Below, piece by piece: positions 12,367 to 23,294 of a stretch of DNA of 64,000 nucleotides. Numbering within the stretch: the first letter of the stretch is position 1; every line of letters starts with the position of its first letter. Source of the stretch: Hydrangea macrophylla (taxonomy: Eukaryota; Streptophyta; Magnoliopsida; Cornales; Hydrangeaceae); assembly GCA_033977485.1 (NCBI GenBank), contig CM066987.1, forward strand, positions 84,997,588 through 85,061,587. The letters run 5' to 3'. A program made the translations under genes and the position numbers. The notes beneath the pieces were generated by a model. That model was not told the DNA's origin. It was given only the letters and a program-made list of their open reading frames with translations, and did not search any database.

Positions 12367-12382
12367 CACCCCCAAACCTACA
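12367..12382 (-). other. Polypurine tract of the Athila-like element
   Basis: On the minus strand GGTTTGGGGGTG abuts the LTR start TGATCGG. This is the usual site for plus-strand DNA priming in plant Athila/Tat elements. The preceding TTTGCTCGAGGACTAGCAAA segment is also typical of the 3' end of this group. Confidence 0.8.
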
Positions 12383-14108
12383 TTTTGCTAGTCCTCGAGC
12401 AAAACTAAAATAAAAATTAAAATTCTAATGACATACTACTCCATTTTCGCATCGATCACGATTGCATTTAGCATATGCAACAAGCCTTTAAAACCCCTAG
12501 GTGTCCCTAGTTGGACGAGTGAAGTCTCGTGAGGGTTCTCGTCAACAAGTCACCCACAACCATCTTTATTAACTTATAAATTTAAAAGTTTTATTCAAAC
12601 GAAAAACAAAACAATCAATACTTCTTATCATAGAACGACGATTTGAAATAGAATAACGAACAAGAAGAAACGTAATAAAACATCCACCTACATCATGAAA
12701 AGCAATCCCAAGCACATGCATCGTGTAAATCAATAGAGTTTCTCATAAAGTTGCACGTGTGTGATGTGGTGGTCAAATGAACACACGCATGTCATGAACT
12801 TGGAATATAACTCGGATAACCATCCAACTATGCTTCGACTACGAATCTCACAATGTTAATTACACTCTCAAATGAAACACTCAGAAACAGGTGTAATTTT
12901 TCTAATATGTGAGTAAAGGAAATATATTTTCAAAACAAGAAACTGCTCACATATGACTCGAAAGAGACGCATGACACGAAAGAACAGTAGTCTCATGGAT
13001 AGGATGCCAATAATCAAGAAAAATTAATCGTTACCATGTTTTAATCCCCCTCCCACCGTTTATATGTCCAAACCATGTTTCTAGGATCAAATAGGACTTT
13101 TCAAAGGTTGTAATGTGGCTCGGTCAATGAAAAAGGATAGAAAGGATTAATTAGGTAGGTAATCTCAGAATGGCATTGTAAGGCATGTTCGATTTCTTTC
13201 ATTCATCTCTTCTACCAACTTTCATCTTTTCACTCTCTTCTTTTCGTATATTTTTTCTTTCCTCTTCTTTTTTTTTCAACCTTCTTCTTCTTTATTTTTT
13301 TCAATCTTTTCCTTTTCTTTGCTTTTTGCATAAGTAATCATCAAAATACAAAGTAACTATCCCAATAGCATCTTATTTTCTTCTTCTTCTTAATCGACAC
13401 ATCGCCTTAATACCATTAAAAGTTGACGAATCTCTCAGTGGTAAACTCCAAGTTGGTCAAGTTGGAGCAAAAACAAGGATAATGGTAATTAACGAAAAAT
13501 GGCATATTAATGGCTCAAAGAGCGAACTAAGGAAATTTTATCATTTATCGGTCGGTAATAAACAAAGAAGGCCTAAAATCATGTCTTATGGTTATATGGT
13601 TCTTCAACATTTACAGCGGAAGATTATTTAGCATGGTAACAAATATTTTAACTTGACTATCAACCAAGACAAGAATAATGAGACCAAACAACGAGTTAAT
13701 GCGTTACTTTAATGAAATTCGACAAACACAAAATGTATTTATAACCCTCCAAAAAGAAAAGATAGGCTCAAAAGCTCACTGGGTTTAGTCTCCACCTTGT
13801 GTTATATAGAAATCCGAATCATATTATAGTTCACAACCAACATGTATTAAAGCGACTACGTGCAGTGCATAGGTTTGTGTGCAAATTTATGATATAAAAC
13901 TACGATTCAAACCATACATGACCTAAATTGTCATATCATAACTTCAGTAAATGTTTAATCACATATTCTCATGTTTACCATTCTATAACAATCATAGTTA
14001 CATAATAAGAAGTATTAAATTTATATTGCAAAAACGTCGATAATCATCGTTTATTTAAGCACAAGTATCGAAAAAATTTAAAAAATTACAGTATAATGTG
14101 CATACGTG

Positions 14109-14150
14109 TGCATACCCCCAAACCTAAACCTTTCATTGTCCCCAATGAAA
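14109..14150 (-). other. Second polypurine-tract-like block inside the Athila-like element
   Basis: On the minus strand it reads CATTGGGGACAATGAAAGG followed by GGTTTAGGTTTGGGGGTA. This resembles the true polypurine region next to the 3' LTR. Duplicated tracts of this type are common in the 3' regions of plant Tat/Athila elements. No LTR follows here. Confidence 0.6.
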
Positions 14151-14548
14151 CAATACAACGAAAGAAAGGAGAGTACGTAAAGAAGGAACGATAGTACCTC
14201 GATCTCGACAATCACAAACGGGTGAACACAAAGGAATATGGCAATAAAGTTCAATGTTACATGTTACTTCTTGATAAAAGAAAATAAACAAACAAAATAA
14301 TAAAAGCAGCTAAAAGAATTATAACTAAGCTAAACTAAACTAAATAAACTATAAGACTTAAAGAAAGTACGAAAACAAAAAGATAATATACTATAAAAGA
14401 AAAAAAAAACATAACTAAAACAATGAAAACAACAATCGACTCGATCTAAACATACCTAAGAAACAGAAACAGAAAAGTAAAAACTATTCAAACAGGTGGG
14501 GGAGAAGGATATAAAAAGCAAAAGAAAAAAAATCAGGAAAATAGGGGA

Positions 14549-14752
14549 TTGCGCGAGCGGCCGTCGCGCGCGCGAATCCAAATTTTTTTTTTAATCTCTC
14601 GCGCGAGCGAGACACCCTCGCGCCCATGAATCGAGGCACGAGGAGAACCTGAGAGCTCATGACAACAATAACCAGAAATTTCACTAAGGCACATTCTCGC
14701 GCTAGCGGGCCGCGCGAGCGATGTCTCGCGCGAGCGCGCACGCGCGAGAATG
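14549..14752 (-). repeat. Second GC-rich GCGCGAGCG cluster in the Athila-like internal region
   Basis: Two islands (about 14549-14630 and 14695-14752) hold repeated GCGCGAGCG, TCGCGCGCGCGA and CTCGCGCGAGCG words in AT-rich surroundings. The motif matches the LTR clusters of the same element, but the spacer text does not, so this is not simply a copied LTR segment. Confidence 0.85.
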
Positions 14753-16465
14753 GTATTTCTCTTGTTTCACTTATTTTATGTATATAAATTAAATATAACT
14801 TTACTCCAACCCCTAAACCTGTCCAGAAAACTCAAAAACTGACCAAAACGACCCAAAAACATGCAAAAATAAGATAAACAGACGAAATAAAGCTTGGGTT
14901 GCCTCCCAAGAAGCGCTGTCTTTCACGTCTTTAGCTAGACCATTCTAGCTCAAGATTTTATGGAGGCTGAAAATCGAACTCTATACCCCTAAGGATTTCA
15001 GGAAGAGCCCGGTGGTAAGCCGAAAGAATATCACTATGAGTCAATTCATTTAACTGTTCATCTTACTCATGTTCACATCAATTTCTCACCTTCCGAGTAA
15101 ACTCGTCGTTAGTGTAATAACCCAACACTTTTAAAAGAGGGTAATTTTGACTTTTGGGTGCCCAAGTGTGGACCCAATTTAAACTTTGAAAATTATTTTC
15201 CTAACATATATCATTAGATATGGTATTACATTTAAAATTTAAAATGTTAGTAGGTGTGAGTGTGTTCTTATAATAGTGGGTACACATGTGGGTGCACATT
15301 TTATCTATTGGAGGGACAGGGCCCACCACCACTTACATCACTCACACACCCACACACTTTCTCTCTCCTCCCCCTCCCTCTTGGCTGGCCATTTCTCTCT
15401 CTCTCCCTCATTTCCTTTTTGTTTTCTCCCTCTATATCTCTCATTCTCTCTCTATATTTGGAAGCTCAAGTTGCCCATTAGAGCTTCACCTCTAAGCTCC
15501 ATTTGGAGGCCTTCAAGTCATTGTTGAACCAAGACCATTAGAGATCAAATTGTTCTCCTCATCAAGAGCTCTCATTTGGTACTTCTATCTTCAACTTTGG
15601 AGTTCTCTAGCTCAAGCCATGGCATGGAGGAAGAAGAGGGTTTCTCAAAATTTCTTGTTCTTGGGAGCTCTACAACTTGGGTTTTCTTCTCTCTCTTTTG
15701 GAGCTATATTTTGGGTGTTTCTTTTTCAAGAACACCAAGGTAGGATTTGTTATCTTGCTATACTATGAAATCCATATCTAGATGTAAATTGTGTTCTTCT
15801 TTCCTCTTTTATAAATTTGGGATCTTGTGATTTAACTTCACAAAATGTCTAGATGTTCATGGGTATAAATGAAATTAAATGCTTAGACGTTTGTATGTTT
15901 ATTCTTGGGGTTAAAGCATGTATCAATATATATACATACATGTTGATTTGAGAAATTACATGCTTAAGTGCTTATGTGATTATTTGCTTAAAGTGAAAAG
16001 CATGCCTAGTTGATTATTGAGACTTTACTTGAGACTAAATGCCTAAGAATCTTTGTGTTTCCTCGTTGGGTAGAAATATGTTAAAAGGCATGTGTGTGTT
16101 GATTTGAAGATTTAGATACCCAAATGATCATGTATCTATTTTAGTTGAAGTAAAAAGGAAAATATGTTAAAGTGTTAACTTGAGTGTTCTTGAAATTCTA
16201 GAACGAATCTGGTAATGTTCCTTTAAAGTTTTGAAACTATGTAAGACGTTATGAATCAATTATTTCATTCTTGTTGATAAATTCTCATTGATAATTAAAT
16301 CTTGATTTAGAAATGTTAATGACATTCATATGTGTGGCATTTGGCATTTGGAATCAAGGGATTCAAAGCATTGTGGCCAAATAGGCAAAACTCATAACAC
16401 GACATGACATCTGTATGAGAAATCCCACGAGGGGATAGATCCCAAAGAGGGGACAATTGTGATAA

Positions 16466-16640
16466 AAATCCGGATGTGGGTTGTGAGGTGAGACAAGGTA
16501 GACGTACCTAAGAATGTGCCAAACTCCAACTTATGGCCGACTAGCTATCAGAAGGTTGGTATGCTACATTCCCAGTGGGGGGTGGCTCACAGTCCGGTAC
16601 CGAGGCGAGTGATCATAACATGCATGGCCTATGGGCTTTC
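16466..16640 (+). other. Conserved block shared by two diverged Gypsy LTRs
   Basis: The block holds the words GGATGTGGGTTGTGAGGTGAG, GACGTACCTAAGAA and GCCGACTAGCTATC and a CCCAGTGGGG stretch. It matches 37648-37815 in the family A LTR far better than the surrounding LTR sequence does. It is non-coding; an RNA or regulatory role is only a guess. Confidence 0.7.
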
Positions 16641-17289
16641 TTTACTTGCATTTACCGCGGTGGCATTCATAGCACCACATTTTATCTTTAGTTATGGAAA
16701 TTGTAGTATATCTTGATAATACTTCCTACGAGCCGCCGTTCTCACATAAACAACAAACATTTTGACAGGTTTTCCAAAGAAGGTGCGACAACACTCCTTC
16801 AAAGATCCTGTAAAGATTTATATTTTGAAAATGCATTTTAATTCCATTTTTAGTTGTATATCGTTCATGTATCATAACACGTTCAATTCACCTTGTTGCT
16901 AGAACCAATGTTTAGCTCTTTGTAGGATTAAAGATGAAATCCATATTAATGTTGTAATCATTGTCAAGATCGATGAATCTCGCTTGTATTTTTGCTTTTT
17001 GTTTAATGCCTTATGCTTCCCGTTTGGGGTTGTTCACGTGTAGCTCATTGTGAGTGAGCTTAGGTATACCTTTTGTCGCTTGTTTACTATTTCTTTGAGT
17101 TTGGGAATTCTCCTTGTTGATTAGGATTCGTGTGGGGACACTTTTAACTCCTTGTTACTCTTGTTGTTTTGGTCCAATTGTGCTAAACTTATCGTGAAGT
17201 TGTTGTGCCTCTCATCCTAGCCGGATTTGTTAAATTCTACTTATTAACATTTCTTCCGTCGACTTGCCGTCGATATCGTACTTGTTAGA

Positions 17290-17500
17290 AACTCCATTTG
17301 AACTTTGTGGAATGAACCTTCTGTCCATAGTTCGCTCAATCGAACTTTTCTTTGCTTAATCCAACTTTGTGGAATGAATTTTCTGTCCATAGTTTGCTCA
17401 ATCGAACTTTTCTCTGCTTAGTCAAACTTTTGTATAGTAAACCCTCTGCCCAGAGTTCGCTCAATCGAACTTTCTCTGCTTGATCCAACTCTCAGCAGAA
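17290..17500 (+). repeat. Three-copy tandem repeat in the solo LTR
   Basis: A unit of roughly 70-80 bp with the words CCAACTTTGTGGAATGAA, CTGTCCATAGTTCGCTC and AATCGAACTTTTCTCTGCTT occurs three times with increasing divergence. It is absent from the matching place in the family A LTR. Confidence 0.8.
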
Positions 17501-17844
17501 TACATAGATTAAGAGCATAAGTTCCCTATGCGATATCAATGTTTTAATGAGCATTCCTTCTTATATTATAATACCTCGTTTCAAAGTATTTACTTTACAA
17601 AACTCCTCATTATACCCCCTCGAACTCATACTTGTTCGGATAGTCGTTTAATTAAAATTTTCAAAGCCTCTGCCTTCATTTGACTCGTTGACATGTAAGT
17701 CCATTTTGGAGTTAGTTACTAGCAAGTAATCTTTGTAAGAATTCCCGTGGAGTTCCAAAGTTGCTTCCGCATTTGTGATTAGGCTTTTATTCTTTTCTCT
17801 CTATCATTTCTCTTTCTTCGCGCTCCGGTTTTTGGGGCGTTACA

Positions 17845-17869
17845 GAAATTTTTGACAATTTACCTACAG
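17845..17869 (+). pseudogene. Displaced 3' terminal coding piece of the Helitron helicase
   Basis: The 25 bases right after the solo LTR encode E-I-F-D-N-L-P-T and run into CAG/GT, a splice-donor-like site. Plant Helitron helicases typically end in a VVYKE-x-F-x-N-L-like segment. The upstream part, ending VVYK, is at 23472-23560 on the minus strand. The first five bases, GAAAT, are the reverse complement of the Cassandra right flank ATTTC. Joining the two pieces with one copy of that duplication gives a continuous helicase C-terminus except for one extra G. It is very short, so the call rests on that junction. Confidence 0.65.
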
Positions 17870-18221
17870 GTACATATTTGTATTTATCAATTATCAATGG
17901 ATACTTAGGGTGTGTTTGATATCTCAATTAAGTAGTGAAATTAAAATTATTAGCACTTATTTTGTTTTATTGCGTTTATAAAGTACCACTTAATTGAAAA
18001 AGTAGCCAAACTCTATTTTAAGTAAAAAAAAGTTCTACTGAAAGTAATCAATGAATGCAGTCAATTTCAATACTTAAAACACTATTTTCTGCATTGCATA
18101 TAAATCACTTGAACTTTTAGTGCCTAAAATCCAAAACTTAATTTACATTATAGTTTAATTATTTTTTTTATCATTAGTTGTATACAATTTACTTGACTTT
18201 TGATTCATTTTATTTTCTAGG

Positions 18222-18392
18222 ATTCAACTGACAAACATAACCACCAGACACAATTTTTGGAGCAAATTTCTTCAATAAGGAATCAGTGGAAAATTAAGGT
18301 TAGAATCACACGTATGTGGGATGCGGTTAATATGAAGAACAACAATGAACTAATTGGTTTGGAGATGGTTCTGTTGGATGAACATGTAAAGC
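18222..18392 (+). pseudogene. Helitron RPA70-like gene, N-terminal exon
   Basis: Translation gives the words FLEQISSIRNQWKIKVRITR, MWDAVNMKNNNELIG and LEMVLLDEH. This is the conserved start of Helitron RPA1-like proteins (W-x-V-K-V-R-x-x-R-x-W ... LDE), part of the first OB fold. A GT after the DEH codons (GTAAAGCATT) looks like a splice donor. The intron is cut 36 bases later by the Athila-like 5' LTR. The rest of the gene (8727-10960) follows the other LTR of the same element but lies on the opposite strand. The longer ORF through 18730 reads on into intron and LTR and is not the real protein. Confidence 0.8.
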
Positions 18393-18428
18393 ATTTCTCT
18401 GTTATGTTATACATTTTGGGTTCATTAT

Positions 18429-19747
18429 TGATCGGAACAGAACAAATCCTATTTATACGTCTTAACACGCGTTTGTTAGTACCTTTTTATCCTGTTTTTG
18501 TATATTTTTACTTCGTTTTCTATTTTCTGACAGGTTTTGGAAGAAATCAAGTAAACCAAGTTAAATGGGGTGAAAAAGCAGAGCAAAAGAAGCAAGAAAA
18601 TCCACATCGCGCGCGCGACCCGCTTGCGCGAAGATCCCAAAATCGCTCGCGCGAGGTCCCAATATCGCGCTCATGCGGCCCGCTCGCGCGACCTATGCAA
18701 AAATCAAATACGTGCATTTCACTCTACTGATGATTCCTACGCAAACGGAACTTCTTAAATACGTCTAGATTGCAAAATATAGCAGTTTTAGTGCGTTTCG
18801 GGTTAGGAAAGCTTCCAAAACTTGTTACAAATCTATATATACCCTATTTACTTTAATTGAGAGGTTGGCAATTATTATACACACAAAATACAACCATACT
18901 TTCAGCCATTGAAGGAAGGGAAGTAAGGAGAAGAAGAAGAAGACCAAGGATTTCCATGGCCTCCTCCATCAACTACTTGCCATCTACCGCTTCTATGGAC
19001 AACTAAACTCAAGATCTAGGGTTTCAATGAAACCCTAGCCAAGTAATAGGGTGTATTTTATGCTTTCCTTTTAGATTTATTATGTATGGATGGCAATTAC
19101 ATGTTTAGAGGATTTTTATAAATAAATCGTACTTCTATTGATTAAATTATTACTTTCAAAGTTTATTCTTGTCTTAGATCTATTTTGACTGTGATGTGCT
19201 CAATGATCTATATTTGCTGTGCTTGTATAGATTGTTTACATGTAATGGTGCTTAATTGAATTGTGCTATCAAGTATCCGAATAGTCCATGCCTAGGTTAG
19301 ACGGATTATGTCACAACCCCAGTTTAGTGTGGGATAATTTGTGCTAACCGAAGATGGATTATGTTGGTGCTTGAACCATAGTTATTTTCTTGACGGAGGA
19401 ATTGGGCTTGTAGCTACAATTCCCCATTATCATCCAACTTAATAATCTAATTGAATGCATAAATATTCCTATTATGAAGCTAGTGGTGGATTTGCAATCC
19501 TAGGTTCCTTTAAACATATTTATAAAAACACTTTCAAATCGCTTTTATAATTTAGATTCAATTTCATTAGTTTCATTAATTTAATTAAAATTCAAATCAA
19601 AATCTCGTTTTCATAATTAATTAGATTTAGGTTTTAAAATTAAGAGTCGTAGTATTTCAATCTCTGTGGGTTCGACCTTTACTTTCACTGCTACAAATCT
19701 TTAGAAAAGTAAAGTATACTTTTTATATCTTGATTCTGACAACATCA
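18429..19747 (+). mobile_element. 5' LTR of the non-autonomous Athila-like element (plus strand)
   Basis: It starts TGATCGG and ends CATCA, directly followed by the primer site. The left flank ATTAT (18424-18428) is the reverse complement of ATAAT at 11055-11059, beyond the other LTR. GTATAAA-type text is present near 18450-18460 in mirrored form (TATTTATACG), and the leader continues past the GC cluster 18607-18692. It is nearly identical to the minus-strand copy at 11060-12366. Confidence 0.92.
18607..18692 (+). repeat. GC-rich TCGCTCGCGCGA motif cluster in the Athila-like 5' LTR
   Basis: About five CpG-dense near-palindromic words (CGCGCGCGACC, CGCTTGCGCGAAG, CGCTCGCGCGAGG, CGCTCATGCGG, CGCTCGCGCGACC) lie in 86 bases. 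Short AT-rich spacers with the word TCCCAA separate them. Confidence 0.9.
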
Positions 19748-19752
19748 ATTTT

Positions 19753-19770
19753 TGGCGCCGTTGCCGGGGA
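19753..19770 (+). other. Primer-binding site, complementary to tRNA-Asp
   Basis: TGGCGCCGTTGCCGGGGA lies five bases after the LTR end. It is the complement of a plant tRNA-Asp 3' end including CCA, the primer used by Athila-type elements. It supports both the family call and the plus orientation of this half. Confidence 0.9.
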
Positions 19771-20244
19771 TTGCATTACTACCTTTAGTTTTATAATCTT
19801 AGTTTAGTTAATTCGTAAATATTAGATTATGTTTTTTTCCTTTTCTTGTTTTTTTCATTTTTGTTTTAAGTTACTAACTTTTCTTTTATTTTTGTAATGT
19901 CCTAGGAACTCAAAATTCTAGCGTTTCGAGTGGAGCAGCTGCGCACATCAAAGGAGCTTACGCGAAAAACATAAATAAAATAAAATAAATTGCTTCTTTT
20001 GAAATTTGCTTTAAACCACTGTAAGTCAGGGCGCTGTGACGCACTATTTGCATTAGTTTAGGGTTAATTGAACTGCATTAGCTAGGACACCCAGGGCATT
20101 GGGAATTGACGTGGTCACTGCATTACATGATAACTTACATGCATCACAGTAGTTGAGTGCTTGTTATCTTAGTTGCGTGATTGCTATTTGATTTTTTTTA
20201 TTATTTGAGTCAGTTTTTGTTTTTAGTTTATTTTCTTTTAGTTT

Positions 20245-21653
20245 ATGTTTGGTACACGCTCAAGTAAACCGGAATTAAAACCTTGCGATCTTGAACTTGA
20301 ACGTACATTAAGAGTTAACAAGTATTCAAACATAACTTCTAGAACTAGGTTAAACATAGACAACGAATTAACTCTGAAACCATCGTCGTTGTTTGAGTCC
20401 GAAATACGTAGTACCCTTAAAAACCTAAAGAAACCACACTTTATTAACGTAGAAGCTATTCCAATGGCCGACATTGAAAATAATCAAAACAATGGAAATA
20501 ACAATAATAACCCTAATATACCGCCACCTCTTCCGCTTAAAGATTATTTTATTCCTACGACTTACACGCCACAGGCTGGTATCGAATTACCGGAGGCGAC
20601 GACATCTCACTTTGAGATAAAGTCGTCTACCATCTCGATACTTCCTTCTTTCCATGGCTGTATAAATGAAGACCCTTATCAGCACTTAGGGGATTTCCAA
20701 GATATAGGCTCTACTTTAAAAATCCAACATTTCACTGATGATGAATTAAAACTGCGTCTCTTCCCATTCTCTTTAAAGGATAAAGCGAAGTATTGGCTTC
20801 AATCACTTGAGCCAAACACGATTAAAACTTGGGAAGCCTTACACAACGCATTTTTACAAAAGTTTTTCCCAATCACAAGAACTAATCAGATAAGAAAATC
20901 TATAACTAATTTTGTGATGCAAGATGGGGAATCACTTTACGACACGTGGGAAAAATTTAAAGAATTATTACGCTCGTGTCCACATCATCAGGTTCCTAAG
21001 TGGCAGTTGGTACAAGTTTTTTATGAGGGACTTATTCCCTCTGTCCATAATACCGTCGATGCCGTTTGTGCGGGTACCTTCCTACACAAAAGCGCCGATG
21101 AGGTCTGGAAAATTTTTGAAACATTAAGCGAGAACTCGATGCATCAGGTTGTGACGGTACGTTCTAAGGGATATCTTTCGCAACCTAAACGTGAGGTAAA
21201 GTTCGAGTCAAGTCATTCAATTGAATTTCAGGAACTATCTAAAAAACTTGACCGCCTTTTAACAATGAATCAAACGACAGCCCCACCCGCTCATGAAGTA
21301 TGTGCAATATGTTCCGATCCGTCACATTCTATCCTTGCATGTCCATCGGCGAGTCAATTTCCGGAATTCGTGGAGTAACACATTAATTATATTCAACAAT
21401 ACCCACGAAATAATTATAATTCGACTACTAATAATCCGGACGCGCCATGGAGGAACCATCCTAACTTCTCGTGGAAAAAAATAATAATAATCCCAATGAG
21501 GCGACTAATTTTTCTAATGCATATCGCCCTCAGTTTCAACCTAATCAATACCAACAACCGCCTCCTAATCCGAACCCTCCAAGGGGTAATGTTTTTGAGG
21601 AAAAGGTGTTGATAATAAAATCGAAACATAAGTACAGGCACAAGCACAAATAG
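20245..21653 (+). pseudogene. Athila-like gag
   Basis: The ORF from ATG 20245 to TAA 21376-21378 encodes 377 residues. Residues about 110-300 are a plant retrotransposon gag domain (PF03732 type): the YQHLGDFQDI block, FPFSLKDKAKYWLQ, FLQKFFPITRTNQIR, and ESLYDTWEKFKELLRSCPHH. Near the end is a zinc knuckle, C-x2-C-x4-H-x4-C (CAICSDPSHSILAC). Gag forms the virus-like particle and binds element RNA. After the TAA the same frame continues with WRNHPNFSW, a motif found in intact Athila gag. The TAA is therefore probably a premature stop and gag originally continued through about 21650, where an N/P/Q-rich stretch follows. Asn-rich text (NNQNNGNNNNN) near residue 85 is low complexity. Confidence 0.88.
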
Positions 21654-21799
21654 TGCACTCACATACACAATCCATTGCGAAGCTTGAATCCCAAATGGGA
21701 CAACTAGCTACTGTAGTGAGTCATAGAAACGAGGGGACGTTGCCAAGTCAAACAATTCAAAACCCTAAGGGATAATACGAGGTTAAGGGGTCGAATGAG

Positions 21800-22656
21800 C
21801 AAGTAAACGCCGTCTCAACTAGGTTGACTACGCGAGAGGAAGAGGTAATAGAAATTCCGAATGAGAATGTGATAGATATGAACATCAACTCTAATACGAA
21901 GAAGGGTAAGGACATCAGCCAAAATAAGAAAGAAAAAGAAACGGCCCTAACTAATCATATACCGAAATTGCCGTTTCCACCTAACGTTGATGAACCATCA
22001 AATTTTCCAAAGAAAGGGTCAAAGGTTGAGGATATACTCGAGGTATTCAAACAAGTTAAAATCAATATTCCATTCCTCGATGCTATTAAACAAATTCCCG
22101 CTTATGCAAAATGTTTAAAAGACCTTTGCACTCAAAAGCGTAAATTGCATAGTCATACTCCTAAAAAGGTCTTCCTCACGGAAAAAGTAAGTTCTATTTT
22201 CAACACTCACCTCCAAAGTATAAGGATCCTGGTACGCCAACTATTTCATGTGTCATAGGTGACACTGTCATCCATAGGGCTCTCCTTGACTTAGGTGCGA
22301 GTGTTAATCTCTTACCTTATCACGTTTATAAACAACTAGGACTAGGTGAACTTAAACCCACGGCCGCTACTATTCAATTAGCGAATCGTTCCGTCAAAGT
22401 ACCTAGAGGAATCATCGAGGATGTCTTAGTTAAAGTTGATCAATGTTTTTATCCCGTTGATTTTATGGTCCTTGACACTGAACCTGTCCTAGATGCTAGG
22501 AAGCACACCCTTATTTTTCTTGGTCATCCATTCTTAGCCACGGCTAATGCGCATGTCAATTGTCGAACGGGGGTGATGAAAGTGTCATTCGGGAATTTGA
22601 ACTTAAAATTAAACGTGTTTAACGCTGTCGATCAACCTCCCAAAGATGATGATTAA
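21800..22656 (+). pseudogene. Athila-like linker and aspartic protease, frameshifted; no reverse transcriptase follows
   Basis: The frame 21824-22258 carries the Athila linker: IPKLPFPPNVDEP, then LEVFKQVKINIPFLDAIKQI, then YAKCLKDLCTQKRKL. A frameshift near 22200 leads into a second frame with PPKYKDPGTPTISC, the active-site motif LLDLGASVNLLP, and LANRSVKVPRGIIEDVLVKV, ending at 22656 (PPKDDD, TAA). DLGAS instead of D-S/T-G is usual for Athila proteases. The protease would mature the Gag particle. Normally RT, RNase H and integrase follow; here the sequence ends about 120 bases later at a target site, and its continuation (15112 downward) is non-coding. The element therefore seems to have been gag-protease only. 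Confidence 0.82.
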
Positions 22657-22830
22657 TCTATGTATAGAGGGTAGTGAGGTTATACGACAAATTGAGCCTA
22701 CTAATGCACTGCATATGAGTGAGGGGAATAATATAGTGAATAATGAGCGGATGAATGTAAATAACCTGGACCCTAACTGTAACGACCCACCTCCCTGTCT
22801 AGCAACAATATTGTCCGCTTTGGACCTAAA

Positions 22831-22909
22831 CACAAAGAACTTCCTAGGGGATCACCCATCCCTGGTACTGCTATGGCAGCAGCACGCTTAACTGTGAAGT
22901 TCTTTCATG
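22831..22909 (-). ncRNA. 5S rRNA-derived segment in Cassandra LTR (3' LTR)
   Basis: The minus strand reads AGTTAAGCGTGC, then a GCAGTACCAGG element, then GGATGGGTGATCCC. These match the A box, intermediate element and C box of the plant 5S rRNA internal RNA polymerase III promoter. Compared with 5S, and with the other LTR, the C box has a C-to-T change (GTGATC instead of GTGACC), so promoter strength may differ. Confidence 0.88.
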
Positions 22910-23148
22910 TTTAGCTCCCTCACGGTTTTAAAAGGCCTTGTTGCATATAGAGGGGCGATTAATCCTTATAAACTAGTCCAGGAACTTCACCCCAGGCGAT
23001 GTGGGACAAGTCCCCACACCCGACCTTACCTCATCTGTCTTGGCCATCCTGCCTCAGGAGTATTGGCTCTTGGTCATCACAATCCACCCTCCTTAAGGAC
23101 CACACGTCCTCGTGTGGGACCTGTCCCCACACTTCCGGCTGGGTTTCT

Positions 23149-23160
23149 GCTCTGATACCA
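23149..23160 (-). other. Cassandra primer-binding site (initiator tRNA-Met)
   Basis: TGGTATCAGAGC on the minus strand lies two bases after the end of the 5' LTR. This is the standard tRNA-Met primer complement in plant retrotransposons. Confidence 0.93.
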
Positions 23161-23215
23161 TTTGTAACGACCCACCTCCCCATCTAGCAACAATATTGTC
23201 CGCTTTGGGCCTAAA

Positions 23216-23294
23216 CACAAAGAACTTCCCAGGGGGTCACCCATCCCTGGTACTGCTCTGGCAGCAGCACGCTTAACTGTGAAGTTCTTTCATG
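23216..23294 (-). ncRNA. 5S rRNA-derived segment in Cassandra LTR (5' LTR)
   Basis: The minus strand has AGTTAAGCGTGC, AGCAGTACCAGG and GGATGGGTGACCCCCTGG in the order and spacing of the 5S rRNA internal promoter. In this LTR the C-box core GGATGGGTGACC is intact. This LTR precedes the primer site, so it would start element transcripts. Confidence 0.9.

Larger units (their letters stand above)
12367..15112 (-). mobile_element. 3' internal non-coding region of the Athila-like element
   Basis: No coding potential was seen on either strand. Landmarks are the polypurine tract, a pyrimidine-rich stretch at about 13195-13330, a second GTTTGGGGGTA block (14109-14150), a GC-motif cluster (14549-14752), and the conserved GCTTCTTGGGAGGCAACCCA block near 14892-14917, known downstream of coding regions in plant Athila/Tat elements. 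The region ends abruptly at 15112 (GTTAG) against the solo LTR. Its continuation is found, inverted, at 22777. Confidence 0.8.
15113..17844 (+). mobile_element. Solo LTR of a Ty3/Gypsy element related to family A
   Basis: It starts TGTAATAACCC and ends GGGGCGTTACA. It has the same layout as the family A LTR at 36395-39253 (TGTAATGACCC ... GGGGCGTTACA), including a strongly conserved block (16466-16640) and a leader with CT-rich text. No primer site, coding region or second LTR follows, so it is a solo LTR. Its flanks do not match each other: GTTAG on the left, GAAAT on the right. Each is the reverse complement of a flank of the Cassandra element at 22778-23466. ORFs at 15260-15768 are CT-rich frames and not genes. 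Confidence 0.85.
19748..22777 (+). mobile_element. 5' internal half of the Athila-like element
   Basis: It runs from the LTR/primer site through leader, gag and protease and stops at CTAAC (22773-22777), where Cassandra begins. Reverse-complementing 15112 downward gives the apparent continuation: its first five bases, CTAAC, repeat the end of this half. With both halves, the whole element would be about 8.4 kb, with two LTRs and no polymerase. Confidence 0.8.

Noticed and set aside
12050..12367. 105-codon minus ORF
   Set aside because: Lies wholly within the 3' LTR of the Athila-like element and reads through the GC-motif cluster; the mirrored ORF in the 5' LTR shows the same, so it is LTR sequence and not a gene.
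15260..15768. Four short ORFs in overlapping frames
   Set aside because: CT-rich leader of a solo LTR; frames are low complexity and not shared with the family A LTR.
18257..18730. 157-codon plus ORF as a single protein
   Set aside because: Only the first 45 or so codons are an RPA exon; the rest is intron and Athila-like LTR.
22831..23294. Functional 5S rRNA genes
   Set aside because: Only the promoter-bearing part of 5S is similar and it is embedded in paired LTRs with primer site and polypurine tract, so it is Cassandra and not a 5S array.
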